From: Phyllobacteriaceae bacterium
Lineage (GTDB): Bacteria > Pseudomonadota > Alphaproteobacteria > Rhizobiales > Rhizobiaceae
Direction of reading: 5' to 3'
Assembly (NCBI GenBank): GCA_023954255.1
Contig: JAMLIH010000012.1
Location: forward strand, 1 to 61,517
DNA: 61,517 bases
The notes beneath the pieces are model-generated. The model did no database searches and was not told the origin of the DNA. It saw only the letters and a program-made list of their open reading frames with translations. Both the position numbers and the translations under genes were made by a program. This document shows positions 28,244-36,447 of the stretch, one piece after another. Every line of letters starts with the position of its first letter. Positions within the stretch are counted from its first letter, which is position 1.

Positions 28244-29980
28244 ATGTCAGGCAAGAAGTTGGGAATGGGTATTGCGGTTGCCGCAATGGCCATGGGGGTA
28301 ATCTCCGCGGATGCCATATTCGACGCCACGGTGGCGAATGCGCAGGCACTCGACCGGATCACGCAAGGGATCCAGCGCAAGCCGAACAACGAGGTTCGCC
28401 TCAGCGCTCGCGACACGATCGAGGTTTCAGGGGATGAAACACAGGTCCTGCCGTCGCTGAAAGGCGTGGTGATCGTCAACAGTCCCGGTCAGGTGGCGGA
28501 AGGCGGTACAAGCGCTGCAGGCGTGGAAGTGCGCGGCGATGTGGCGCCAGCCGAGGTGGTCAGTGCCGCCAGCGCCTATGTCGGCGCGCCGGTAACGCTC
28601 GCCTCGCTCGACCGGATGACCCGGGACATGGTCCTGGCGTTCCGCGATGCCGGTCTTCCGGTGGTCAATGTCGTCATCCCGCCGCAGGATGTTTCCAACG
28701 GCGTCGTGCAGATTATCGCGGTGGTCGGCCGGGTGGGTAATGTCGAGGTTGCGGGCAATGCCGCCAATCCGGGCTATTATTCCGAAGGCTTCCCGCTCGG
28801 TCAGGGCGATGTGGTCGAGGAAGCTGCGGTGCTTGATCATCTGCGCTGGAAAAGCCGACGCTTCCACCGGCGTGTGGATGCTGTCTATTCGCCGGGCGAC
28901 AGCTTCAGCGCCACCGATCTCACCTTCCAGGTAACCGAAGACAAGCCCTGGGTTGTGTTCTTCGGCGTCGACAATACCGGATCCGGCGGGGTTGGCGATT
29001 ACCGCCTGTTCGGCGGTTTCTCGATCGGCGACCTGTGGGGGCTCGATCACGAGCTTTCCTATCAGTACACGACGTCCGAGGAAGGCCATGATGCGCTTTC
29101 CGCCCACGCGCTGACCTATACGATGCCGATCTGGCACCGGGCCGACCTGCAGCTTGCCGGCGCCTGGGTCGAAAGCGGTGCCGATACCGGGCCGGGCTTC
29201 ACCTCGGGCGAAAGCGTGCAGCTTTCGGCTACCGTAATCCAGCAGCTCAACCGGCTGCGCGACTGGTCTCGCGATGCCCGTTACGGGTTCGAATACAAGA
29301 AGTCCGACAACGATTTCGAGTTCGGCGGCGTCAATGCCTTCGGCAACGAAACCCAGATCGGCCAGTTCTTTGCCCAGATCACCGGCCAGCGCGGCGATTC
29401 GAAAAGTGCCACCCTTGCCCATGCCGGGCTGTGGTGGTCTCCGGGCGGGCTGTTCGACGATAATACCGACGAGGCCTTTGAAGCTTCTCGGTCGGGTGCC
29501 GGTGTGCACTATGTCTATCTGAGGGCGGGCGTCGATCACACGGCATTCCTGCCGGGCGATGTCCGGTTCAACGCCGATGTGGATTTCCAGATGGCATCCG
29601 ACCGGCTGCTGCCGAGCGAGATGATGTATCTTGGCGGTCTCAATTCGGTACGCGGTTTCGACGAGAACGCGGTGCGGGGAGACAACGGGATCGTGGCTCG
29701 CTTCGAGTTGCAGGGACCGGCGATGCATCTTGCCACCAATGGCGTTCAGGATGCGTTGCGGGCCTATGCCTTCTTCGACTTCGGTGCGGTATCGATCAAC
29801 GGTACCAAGTCCGTCGGGGAGCAGAACGCCCATCTGGCAGGTGCCGGTGTCGGCCTCATCTATCAGTACGATACCAACCTGTCTGCGGAACTGGCCTATG
29901 GCTGGAAGCTGCATACACCGGATCTGGTGGATGACGACCATGACGGCCAGTTCCATTTCCGGGTGATCACCAGCTTCTGA
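28244..29980 (+). CDS. TpsB outer-membrane transporter (ShlB/FhaC/HecB family)
   Basis: Omp85-superfamily pore that recognises the TPS domain of its TpsA partner and exports it through the outer membrane. The 578-residue product has a signal peptide to about residue 35 (VANAQA). Two POTRA-like domains follow (about 75-240, with GLPVVNVVIPPQDVSNGVVQ), then a C-terminal beta-barrel ending in the outer-membrane signature FHFRVITSF with terminal Phe. The diagnostic loop-6 motif VRGF is in GGLNSVRGFDENAV near residue 470. It starts 44 bases after tpsA behind GGTTAGGAAA. The immediate pairing makes it the cognate exporter. Confidence 0.92.
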   Translation: MSGKKLGMGIAVAAMAMGVISADAIFDATVANAQALDRITQGIQRKPNNEVRLSARDTIEVSGDETQVLPSLKGVVIVNSPGQVAEGGTSAAGVEVRGDVAPAEVVSAASAYVGAPVTLASLDRMTRDMVLAFRDAGLPVVNVVIPPQDVSNGVVQIIAVVGRVGNVEVAGNAANPGYYSEGFPLGQGDVVEEAAVLDHLRWKSRRFHRRVDAVYSPGDSFSATDLTFQVTEDKPWVVFFGVDNTGSGGVGDYRLFGGFSIGDLWGLDHELSYQYTTSEEGHDALSAHALTYTMPIWHRADLQLAGAWVESGADTGPGFTSGESVQLSATVIQQLNRLRDWSRDARYGFEYKKSDNDFEFGGVNAFGNETQIGQFFAQITGQRGDSKSATLAHAGLWWSPGGLFDDNTDEAFEASRSGAGVHYVYLRAGVDHTAFLPGDVRFNADVDFQMASDRLLPSEMMYLGGLNSVRGFDENAVRGDNGIVARFELQGPAMHLATNGVQDALRAYAFFDFGAVSINGTKSVGEQNAHLAGAGVGLIYQYDTNLSAELAYGWKLHTPDLVDDDHDGQFHFRVITSF

Positions 29981-29989
29981 TCCGCAGCA

Positions 29990-30523
29990 ATGGCAAAATC
30001 GAAACCTAGCGCCGGCGGCGGCAAGGGGCGGTCTGTCGCCTACAAGGTCGTCACGGTGAGCGAGCTCGACCGGATGGTCTATGACGAGCTTGTGCGGGAA
30101 AATGCTGCCCGGGCCGAGTCCGGCGAACCGGGCAGATATGTCATCACCAACAAGAAGCTCGCCCATTCCGGCGTCGTCATGCCGAAAGTGCTCAACCCGC
30201 TTGGGAAAAAGGGTTGGGTTCTTGAGGCGGTCAACAAGATGGAGTGCTATATCTTCAGCCGGGCGCAGCCGGCAGTTGCGGTGGAATACAAGGTGCTGAC
30301 GCCGGCGGACCTCGACCGCTCGGCTGTCTTGAAGCTCGAAAAGTCCGGTGCTCTTGCCCTGCATCACTTCGAAGGGCAAACTCCGGCGATGGAGGTGGTC
30401 GATGCCCCGGCAGCGAAGATCCAGAACGTGCTGCCGGCGCTTCTTGAAGAACTGGCCGATGAGGGATGGCGGCTGAGCGCCGTCAGCGGCCCGCAACTCT
30501 ATTTCTTCACGAGACCCGTGTAA
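29990..30523 (+). CDS. Two-domain DUF4177-like protein
   Basis: 177 residues with no signal peptide. Two tandem halves share one pattern. VAYKVVTVSELDR leads to LGKKGWVLEAVNKMECYIFSR (about 16-92), and VEYKVLTPADLDR leads to LADEGWRLSAVSGPQLYFFTR (about 97-176). Each half resembles the small DUF4177 fold (YKVV...EGW.L...YIF.R), so this is an internal duplication. The function is unknown. It begins nine bases after the tpsB stop, so it is almost certainly co-transcribed with it. It could be a cytoplasmic accessory factor of the exoprotein locus; that is inference from position only. Confidence 0.65.
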   Translation: MAKSKPSAGGGKGRSVAYKVVTVSELDRMVYDELVRENAARAESGEPGRYVITNKKLAHSGVVMPKVLNPLGKKGWVLEAVNKMECYIFSRAQPAVAVEYKVLTPADLDRSAVLKLEKSGALALHHFEGQTPAMEVVDAPAAKIQNVLPALLEELADEGWRLSAVSGPQLYFFTRPV

Positions 30524-30548
30524 CGCAAAGCAATCAGGAAACATCATC

Positions 30549-31145
30549 ATGAAACGGATCATCACACGAAGCGGAGTTTTCGCGGCGGCTGTTCTCGGCG
30601 CGCTGTCGGTTGCCCAGGCCCAGGAGAGCCCGACACCCGGACGCTCTACGGAAGCCTTCCAGGACTGGAGTGTCGAGTGCTCCAAGGTGCAGGAGGCAGC
30701 AAAGGCGGAAGGCGGCGAGCAGCAAACCGATGACGCGGCGGCCAAGAAACCGGAGGAAAAGCGTATCTGCGAGGCGGTGCAGGTCTACCGCAACAACAAG
30801 ACCGGCAACGAGATTGCCCGTGTCGCATTCGCCTATGCCAAGGGGGAAGGCGACAAGGAAGCGACGCTGAAAGCCGGCCTGCGGGTGATTGTCGATGTTT
30901 CCTTCAAAAACCAGCCCAAGCTTGTCGATGGCGAGACGACGCTCATGGAGGGCGCATTCACCCGTTGTGCGGCCACTTACTGCTTTGCAGAATTCAACAT
31001 TGGAAAGGATGGCACCAAGCCGCTGGAAGATGCGCAGAAGGCGGCGCTGCAGTTTGCCATCAGTTCCGGCCGTGTGATCAGCATCGGGGTGTCGCCGAAG
31101 GGGCTGGCGGATGCGCTCAAGGTGATCGAGGGCAGAAACAAGTAA
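30549..31145 (+). CDS. Invasion-associated locus B (IalB) family protein
   Basis: Exported protein of 198 residues with signal peptide MKRIITRSGVFAAAVLGALS ending near AQAQ (residue 25). The IalB pattern is present: DWSVECSK, then RICEAVQVYRNNKTGNEIAR, LKAGLRVIVD and TRCAATYCFAEFNI. The four cysteines are placed as in the family and are likely to form two disulfides. In Bartonella, IalB is linked to erythrocyte invasion, but the family is widespread in free-living Hyphomicrobiales and the function here is unknown. It lies 25 bases after the previous gene behind AGGAAA, within the same apparent operon. A Glu/Lys/Ala-rich insert (about 50-72) separates the first two cysteines. Confidence 0.8.
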   Translation: MKRIITRSGVFAAAVLGALSVAQAQESPTPGRSTEAFQDWSVECSKVQEAAKAEGGEQQTDDAAAKKPEEKRICEAVQVYRNNKTGNEIARVAFAYAKGEGDKEATLKAGLRVIVDVSFKNQPKLVDGETTLMEGAFTRCAATYCFAEFNIGKDGTKPLEDAQKAALQFAISSGRVISIGVSPKGLADALKVIEGRNK

Positions 31146-31174
31146 ATCCAGCGCAGGTCGGAGTAATCATCGTC

Positions 31175-32065
31175 ATGACCAAGGCAAGCAAGGCTGCTTC
31201 CGGCAGCGCGAAGGCGAAAACCGCGGCGAAACCGGCGGAGAAATCTTCTCCCGGCAGCAAGGCAACCGCAAAACCGGCATCCTCGAAGACGGCAGAAGCG
31301 AAGGCAAAGCCCGCCGCGAAAGGAGGAAAAGCTCCGGCCGCAAAGGCCGCCAAGGCGCCGGGGCAGGCCCGCAAGGCGATGTACGGCCCGGTGAGCATCC
31401 TCAACGTCAAGGAGCACGGCGGGTTGCGCCTGTCGCCGGCGAAGGACCAGCGTTTCGCCGAGGGCATGAACTCCGCTGCGCTCGCGGCGGCGGAATTTCC
31501 CGAAGCCGCACTGCACTATCCGGTCGTCTTTGCCGAGGCGGACGGCCGCTGGAGCGCCTATGCCGTGACCGGCCCGTCTGCCGGCAGGAACAGCTTCATC
31601 GGCAAGGACGGCAAATGGCTGGAGGGAGCTTATGTGCCGGCGCTCATCCGCCGCTATCCCTTTGTTCTCGTTGCTGAAAGGGGCGGGCGCAATCTGTCGT
31701 TGGCAGCCGATCTTTCAAGCGAAATGCTGAAGGGCAAAAGCGGCGAGAAACTGTATGAAAACGGCAAGGCCTCGAAGACGGCGGCCAACATTCTGCGGTT
31801 CTGCGTTGCCTATGACAACCAGCTCAGGGCATCTGCCGATCTGTTCAAGCGCATTGCCGATGCCGGCATCCTGGTTTCCAGAAAGGCGGAGGTGACGCTG
31901 CCCGACAAGACCACGAGCACGATCACCGGCTTTCACGTGGTCGACGAGCGGAAGCTTTCGGCACTTGACGATGCGGCGTTCGTTGCCTTGCGCAAGGACG
32001 GCGTGCTCAACCTGATCTATTGCCATTTGTGGTCCATGCGCAGCTGGAAGAACATTCTCGCCTGA
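31175..32065 (+). CDS. SapC-family protein with Lys/Ala-rich N-terminal tail
   Basis: About 296 residues. The first 65 are almost only Lys, Ala, Pro, Ser and Gly, resembling a histone-H1-like tail. The rest matches the SapC family: ALHYPVVFAEADGRWSAYAV, GKDGKWLEGAYVPALIRRYP and LSLAADLSSEML. SapC takes its name from a Campylobacter S-layer gene cluster; its molecular role is not well defined. There is no signal peptide. It starts 29 bases after the IalB gene on the same strand and looks like the last gene of the exoprotein operon. The link of SapC with surface-protein loci fits this context, but the tail is unusual. Confidence 0.75.
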   Translation: MTKASKAASGSAKAKTAAKPAEKSSPGSKATAKPASSKTAEAKAKPAAKGGKAPAAKAAKAPGQARKAMYGPVSILNVKEHGGLRLSPAKDQRFAEGMNSAALAAAEFPEAALHYPVVFAEADGRWSAYAVTGPSAGRNSFIGKDGKWLEGAYVPALIRRYPFVLVAERGGRNLSLAADLSSEMLKGKSGEKLYENGKASKTAANILRFCVAYDNQLRASADLFKRIADAGILVSRKAEVTLPDKTTSTITGFHVVDERKLSALDDAAFVALRKDGVLNLIYCHLWSMRSWKNILA

Positions 32066-32180
32066 CCGGCGGGAATACGGATGCCGGAAGGCGCCTGAAA
32101 TTTGTGCTGTGAAGCGACTGTTGTGTTAAGGTCGGGCCGCCGTTCTGAGTCTGTGGACGGGTTTCTTCAATTGTCCTGCC

Positions 32181-33446
32181 ATGCGCCAGCCGAAAATCCT
32201 CACCACGCTCAAGACCTATTCCTGGCCTTTGTTCCTGTCGGATCTGATCGCGGGCGCCACCGTCGCCACGGTTGCGCTGCCGCTCAGCCTGGCGATCGCC
32301 ATTGCATCGGGGGCAGATCCGGCGGCGGGGCTTGTTACCGCGATTGTTGCGGGTTTCCTGATCTCGCTTCTCGGCGGCAGCCGTGTGCAGATCGGCGGGC
32401 CAACGGGTGCCTTCATCGTCGTGGTGTTCGGGGTCATTGCCGGGCATGGTTATGACGGCCTGGTGTTGGCAACCCTCATGGCGGGTTTCATCCTGCTGAT
32501 TGCCGGCTATTTCCGGGCGGGAAACCTTATCGCCTTTGTTCCCGAAGCCGTGGTGAACGGTTTCACCATCGGCATCGCCATCATTATCGCCACCAGCCAG
32601 TTGAAGGATTTTTTCGGCCTCAGCCTCGCCAAGGTGCCTGCCGATTTTCTCGAACTGATCCCGTCCCTCTGGGAGGCGCGGCACAGTTTCAACCTCGCTG
32701 CTTTCCTGATTGCGCTTGTCTCGGTGTTCCTGATCGTCTTCCTGCGCCGGCTGGCGCCGCGCTGGCCCGGTCTGATTGTTGCCGTGGGCATCGGCTCTGC
32801 CGCGGTGGCGCTGTTTTCGCTTCCCGTCGACACGCTCTATTCGCGCTTCGGTGAGTTGCCGCGGCAATTGCCGTGGCCGCAATTGCCGGTCATCACCGTG
32901 GACAGGTTGATTGAACTGTTTCCCTCGGCAATCGTGATCGCGTTTCTTGCCGGGGTCGAATCCCTGCTTTCGGCGATGGTGGCCGATCGCATGATCGAGG
33001 GCCACCACCGGCCCAATGCCGAACTTACCGCCCAGGGCGCGGCAAACATTGCCTCGGCGCTGTTTGCCGGCCTGCCGGCTACCGGGGCAATCGCCAGAAC
33101 CGCCACCAATATCCGGGCAGGGGGCCGGACGCCGGTAGCAGGCATCGTCCACGCACTCGTCATTCTGCTGGTCATGCTGGTGGCGGCGCCGCTTGCCGGC
33201 TATCTGGCCATGCCGGCGCTTGCGGCACTCTTGTGCGTTACCGCCTGGAACATGAGCGAACCGCACAAATGGGGCGACTATGCCAGGGCGCGGCTGAGCG
33301 ACCGGCTGCTGCTGGTGCTGACCCTGGTGCTGACCGTGCTGGTCGACCTGACGGTGGCGATCGGCGTCGGTGTCTCCGTCGGCCTTGCGCTTCGCCTGTC
33401 GCAGCGCAAGTCGGTTGAAAGCGACTGGACGCCGCCGGACCGCTAG
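32181..33446 (+). CDS. SulP family anion transporter lacking a STAS domain
   Basis: Integral membrane protein of 421 residues with about ten to twelve hydrophobic segments. The family signature lies near the N-terminus: DLIAGATVATVALPLSLAIA, then GGSRVQIGGPTGAFIVVVFG. Later conserved stretches are FLAGVESLLSAMVADRM and GLPATGAIARTATNIRAG. SulP proteins carry sulfate, bicarbonate, dicarboxylates or other anions. This one ends at SQRKSVESDWTPPDR without the usual cytoplasmic STAS domain, so it is a short form. ATG 32181 has no clear ribosome binding site. It lies 115 bases after the SapC gene and is probably a separate unit. Confidence 0.88.
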   Translation: MRQPKILTTLKTYSWPLFLSDLIAGATVATVALPLSLAIAIASGADPAAGLVTAIVAGFLISLLGGSRVQIGGPTGAFIVVVFGVIAGHGYDGLVLATLMAGFILLIAGYFRAGNLIAFVPEAVVNGFTIGIAIIIATSQLKDFFGLSLAKVPADFLELIPSLWEARHSFNLAAFLIALVSVFLIVFLRRLAPRWPGLIVAVGIGSAAVALFSLPVDTLYSRFGELPRQLPWPQLPVITVDRLIELFPSAIVIAFLAGVESLLSAMVADRMIEGHHRPNAELTAQGAANIASALFAGLPATGAIARTATNIRAGGRTPVAGIVHALVILLVMLVAAPLAGYLAMPALAALLCVTAWNMSEPHKWGDYARARLSDRLLLVLTLVLTVLVDLTVAIGVGVSVGLALRLSQRKSVESDWTPPDR

Positions 33447-33447
33447 C

Positions 33448-33553
33448 GCAAATCAGGTCTGAGGGAATCAAAAAAACCTCCCTGTGCAAACCAAATCAAC
33501 GGACCGGACCGCTGTCCCGGCTTGCGCGGCCGCAGCAGCGCGAAACGACCCGG
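33448..33553. repeat. Degenerate RIME-like intergenic repeat, copy 1
   Basis: Begins AAATCAGGTCTGAGGGAATC and continues through AAAAACCTCCCTGTGCAAAC, AATCAACGGA, CTGTCCCGG and GCGCGAAACGA. It aligns block by block with the better copies at 34713-34815 and 38349-38454, but has many substitutions. The rest of this interval (33554-33764) holds no gene that I can support. Confidence 0.6.
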
Positions 33554-33764
33554 GTGCGAAACGGATTCCGCTTCCTGCGCCAAGGTCTTGGTTTTTCCGT
33601 GAATGGCCCGAGACATAGTTGACAACACATTTTGTCGCTCGACTTCCGGCAAATGAAATCAGGAAAAGCTACATATATTCGGCTTTGCCGGAGACCGTTC
33701 ATAGAAAGGCGGGGCTTTGATTCCAACCTTTAGCCTGTGGAATTGCATCTACAGATACTGTTGG

Positions 33765-34289
33765 CTAATTGCGTAACAACAACGAGTTCAAGACACCACT
33801 AATAATGTTATCGAGTCTTCGCTGGCGCATGGCTTTGCTTTCTGCGTCCAAATACTCTTTCTGAATTTGCCGCTCCAGATTAAGCACCATAGCCTGCGCA
33901 TCAGGATGGCCTTGGCTCGCTGCCGCTTTTGCAAGAGAGTATGCGGAGTCAAGATTCTTTTCTACGATGATGCCTTCGTAGAATTGGCTGGCAAGCGAGA
34001 ACATGGCTTCCATGCTGCCAAGTTCTGCACCACGTTTGAACAGCGCGATGCCTTCCCGATACTTCTTGTTGTTGAGATTTACCCAGCCCAGATTGTCATA
34101 GGCAGCAGGATAGTAATTGGCGACCAATTCCTGCAGAACCAGTTTTGCGTGGGGGTTCTTGTTTGCCTGCAGCGCTCGTGCGTACTGGTATTTGTATCTT
34201 GCCGTTTCGGGAAAAAGTGCCACTGCCTTCTGACAGATGGATATTGCGAGTTCCGCCTGTGATCGCAGTAGGGAATAAGGAACGCTCAA
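33765..34289 (-). CDS. TPR/Sel1-like repeat protein, possibly a C-terminal remnant
   Basis: 174 residues made of helix-turn-helix repeats: ELAISICQKAVALFPETARY, AYDNLGWVNLNNKKYREGIA and GSMEAMFSLASQFYEG match TPR/Sel1 motifs. The only available start is TTG 34289 with no ribosome binding site, and the frame is open further upstream without an ATG. The reading frame also begins inside what looks like the middle of a repeat. It therefore resembles the tail of a longer protein whose front is lost. Its GC content is clearly below that of its neighbours, consistent with transfer. The function is unknown, probably protein-protein contact. Confidence 0.5.
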   Translation of the reverse strand: MSVPYSLLRSQAELAISICQKAVALFPETARYKYQYARALQANKNPHAKLVLQELVANYYPAAYDNLGWVNLNNKKYREGIALFKRGAELGSMEAMFSLASQFYEGIIVEKNLDSAYSLAKAAASQGHPDAQAMVLNLERQIQKEYLDAESKAMRQRRLDNIISGVLNSLLLRN

Positions 34290-34321
34290 GAACCGGTCGT
34301 TTCTGTTCCGGTCAAACAGGT

Positions 34322-34592
34322 TTACAGGATGGACGGTGCCCCGTCGTCACCGCCGGTGTTGGCGCTGCTTTCCTTCTGTGTCCCGGTAACGCTTGACGGC
34401 AGACTGTTGCCCAGATTGCGGGTGTAGAAAAACTGCAGCGCAAACAGGATGGCGAACAGGACAATTCCCGAAACCAGCAGTAGGATCAAAATGGTGAAGG
34501 GAAGGGGAATGCGAGCGGGTTTTTTGCCGGCGGCGGGCGGGTTGCTGGCGCCGTTTGCCCCCTTTGTTTTCCTTGTCCGGCGAATCTGACAT
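34322..34592 (-). pseudogene. Small single-pass membrane protein, frameshifted in a G5 run
   Basis: ATG 34592 starts MSDSPDKENKGG. The run of five C on the plus strand (34558-34562) then throws the frame. Removing one base gives MSDSPDKENKGANGASNPPA, which joins the frame encoding KKPARIPLPFTILILLLVSG. The joined protein would be about 90 residues with one membrane helix (FTILILLLVSGIVLFAILFA) and a polar C-terminal tail ending in GAPSIL. Either a real mutation or a homopolymer error could explain this. No family is recognised. Confidence 0.45.
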
Positions 34593-34712
34593 GGATGAAC
34601 TTGAACTTCCCGTTTGCAACCGGGTTGCCGGTTGACGGCCGGTGCTGCTAATGCGGGAAAACCCGGCATTGGCGGCAGTGCGGCCCGTTGTGCAGCCCCA
34701 TGCAATTGTGAT

Positions 34713-34815
34713 TAGAGCAATTCAGGTTTTGACGGAAACGGAAAAACCTGAATGCGTAAACAAATCAACGGATCAATCCCTTGTCCCGTTTCTGCCGGGA
34801 CGCGAAATGATCTAG
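34713..34815 (+). repeat. RIME-like intergenic repeat, copy 2
   Basis: About 103 bases from TAGAGCAATTCAGG to GCGAAATGATCTAG. The first hairpin has arms ATTCAGGTTTT (34720-34730) and AAAACCTGAAT (34743-34753). The second, weaker hairpin lies in TTGTCCCGTTTCTGCCGGGA. Size and two-palindrome structure are those of rhizobial intergenic mosaic elements. It ends 22 bases before the glmU start codon. Confidence 0.75.
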
Positions 34816-34837
34816 GCGTTAACGCTGGAGAAGCAAA

Positions 34838-36196
34838 ATGGCAAGAACCTGCCTGACCATTATTTTGGCAGCCGGCGAGGGTACGCGGATGCGTTCCGCA
34901 ATACCCAAGGTGCTGCATGAAGTGGCAGGGCTTTCCTTGCTCGGGCATGTGATGCGGGCAGCCGGAGCTGCGGGCGGAAATGCCCAGGCGGTGGTGGTCG
35001 GACGTGAGGCCGAACGGGTCGATGCCGAAGCACGCCGCCATGCGGCAAGCGTGGTGATCGCCGAGCAGAAGGAGCGCCTCGGCACGGGCCATGCGGTGCT
35101 TGCGGCAAGGGCCGCGATCGCCGAGGGATATGACGATGTGCTGGTGTTGTTCGGCGACACGCCGCTGATCACCGCGCAGTCGCTGCAGCCCTTGCGGGCG
35201 GCACTGGCGGAAGGGGCGGCCGTCGCCGTGATGGGCTTCCGAACCGATGCACCGGACGGCTATGGCAGGCTGATCGAGGAAGACGGTCAACTCGTTGCCA
35301 TTCGCGAACACAAGGATGCGAGCGAGGCGGAGCGCGAAATCACGTTCTGCAATGGCGGCATCATGGGACTTTCGGGAAAAGAGGCACTGGACCTCCTCGA
35401 TGCGATCGGCAACGACAATGCCAAAGGCGAATACTACCTGACCGATTGCGTGGCGATCGCCCGCGAGCGCGGTTTCAAGGTGGTGGCGACGGAGGCCGAT
35501 GAAGAAGAACTGATCGGCATCAACGACCGCAGGGAACTTGCCCGGGTGGAGGCGCTGTGGCAGGCGCGCAAGCGCCTGGAAATGATGGCGGCGGGCGTTT
35601 CGCTGCAGGCACCCGAAAGCGTGCATTTCTGTTTCGACACGGTGATCGGCGCGGACAGCCGTATCGAGCCCGATGTCTGGTTCGGTCCCGGCGTCAGCAT
35701 CGGTGAACATGTTCATATCCGTGCCTTCAGCCATATCGAGGGGGCAGAGATCGGCGATCACGCCGTCATCGGCCCGTTTGCCCGGCTGAGGCCCGGTACC
35801 CGAATGGCGGAGAAGGCAAAAGTCGGCAATTTCTGCGAGATCAAGAACGCCTCGGTGGAAGAAGGCGCCAAGATCAACCATTTGAGCTATATCGGCGACG
35901 CGCGGGTGGGGGCAGGTGCCAATATCGGCGCCGGCACGATCACCTGCAATTACGACGGGCTCAACAAGCACTTCACCGATATCGGCGCCAACGCCTTCAT
36001 TGGCACCGACAGCGCGCTGGTGGCACCCGTCACCATCGGCGACGGCGCCTATATCGCTTCCGGCAGCGTGATCACCGAGGACGTGCCGGCCGATGCCATG
36101 GCGGTCGCCCGCGGCCGACAGGTCAACAAGGAAGGTCATGCCCGCACGATCCGCACCCGCAACGAGCAGTTCAAGCAGAACAGGCGCAAGGGCTGA
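34838..36196 (+). CDS. glmU: Bifunctional UDP-N-acetylglucosamine pyrophosphorylase / glucosamine-1-phosphate N-acetyltransferase
   Basis: Makes UDP-GlcNAc for peptidoglycan and lipopolysaccharide. The 452-residue product has an N-terminal uridylyltransferase domain with the nucleotide loop [11 protein letters not shown] (residues 8-18). It also has a C-terminal left-handed beta-helix acetyltransferase domain with hexapeptide repeats ([40 protein letters not shown]). Its length is normal. GGAGAAG precedes the ATG. It lies upstream of glmS, so the two main steps of amino-sugar supply are neighbours, separated by 251 bases that include an inverted repeat. Confidence 0.97.
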   Translation: MARTCLTIILAAGEGTRMRSAIPKVLHEVAGLSLLGHVMRAAGAAGGNAQAVVVGREAERVDAEARRHAASVVIAEQKERLGTGHAVLAARAAIAEGYDDVLVLFGDTPLITAQSLQPLRAALAEGAAVAVMGFRTDAPDGYGRLIEEDGQLVAIREHKDASEAEREITFCNGGIMGLSGKEALDLLDAIGNDNAKGEYYLTDCVAIARERGFKVVATEADEEELIGINDRRELARVEALWQARKRLEMMAAGVSLQAPESVHFCFDTVIGADSRIEPDVWFGPGVSIGEHVHIRAFSHIEGAEIGDHAVIGPFARLRPGTRMAEKAKVGNFCEIKNASVEEGAKINHLSYIGDARVGAGANIGAGTITCNYDGLNKHFTDIGANAFIGTDSALVAPVTIGDGAYIASGSVITEDVPADAMAVARGRQVNKEGHARTIRTRNEQFKQNRRKG

Positions 36197-36214
36197 AAGC
36201 CGGTTTGGTGGTGC

Positions 36215-36233
36215 GGTAAACCGATCGTTTACC
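36215..36233. promoter_or_regulatory. Inverted repeat between glmU and glmS
   Basis: GGTAAAC (36215-36221), CGATC, GTTTACC (36227-36233): perfect 7-bp arms, 19 bases after the glmU stop. No T-run follows, so it is more likely an operator or a weak hairpin than a terminator. The rest of the gap (36234-36447) shows nothing else that I can support. Confidence 0.4.
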
Positions 36234-36447
36234 AAGCGCGAAAAGACGGCCTTCATCTGTTTCCGTTACAAGTGGAAATCTGTTGAAATGCAAAGTGAAC
36301 GCGCTTTTTCGGCCTGATTTGGTAATAAGGGCCGGCTGGGAGCGCAAATCACGCATCGCGAACCTATCTGTGGCCTGAAGGCGGGCAGGGCTCCGGCGGC
36401 ATTGGGCCATCGACAGCGCGGCTTCGACTTCGCAACGGGGAAGACAT

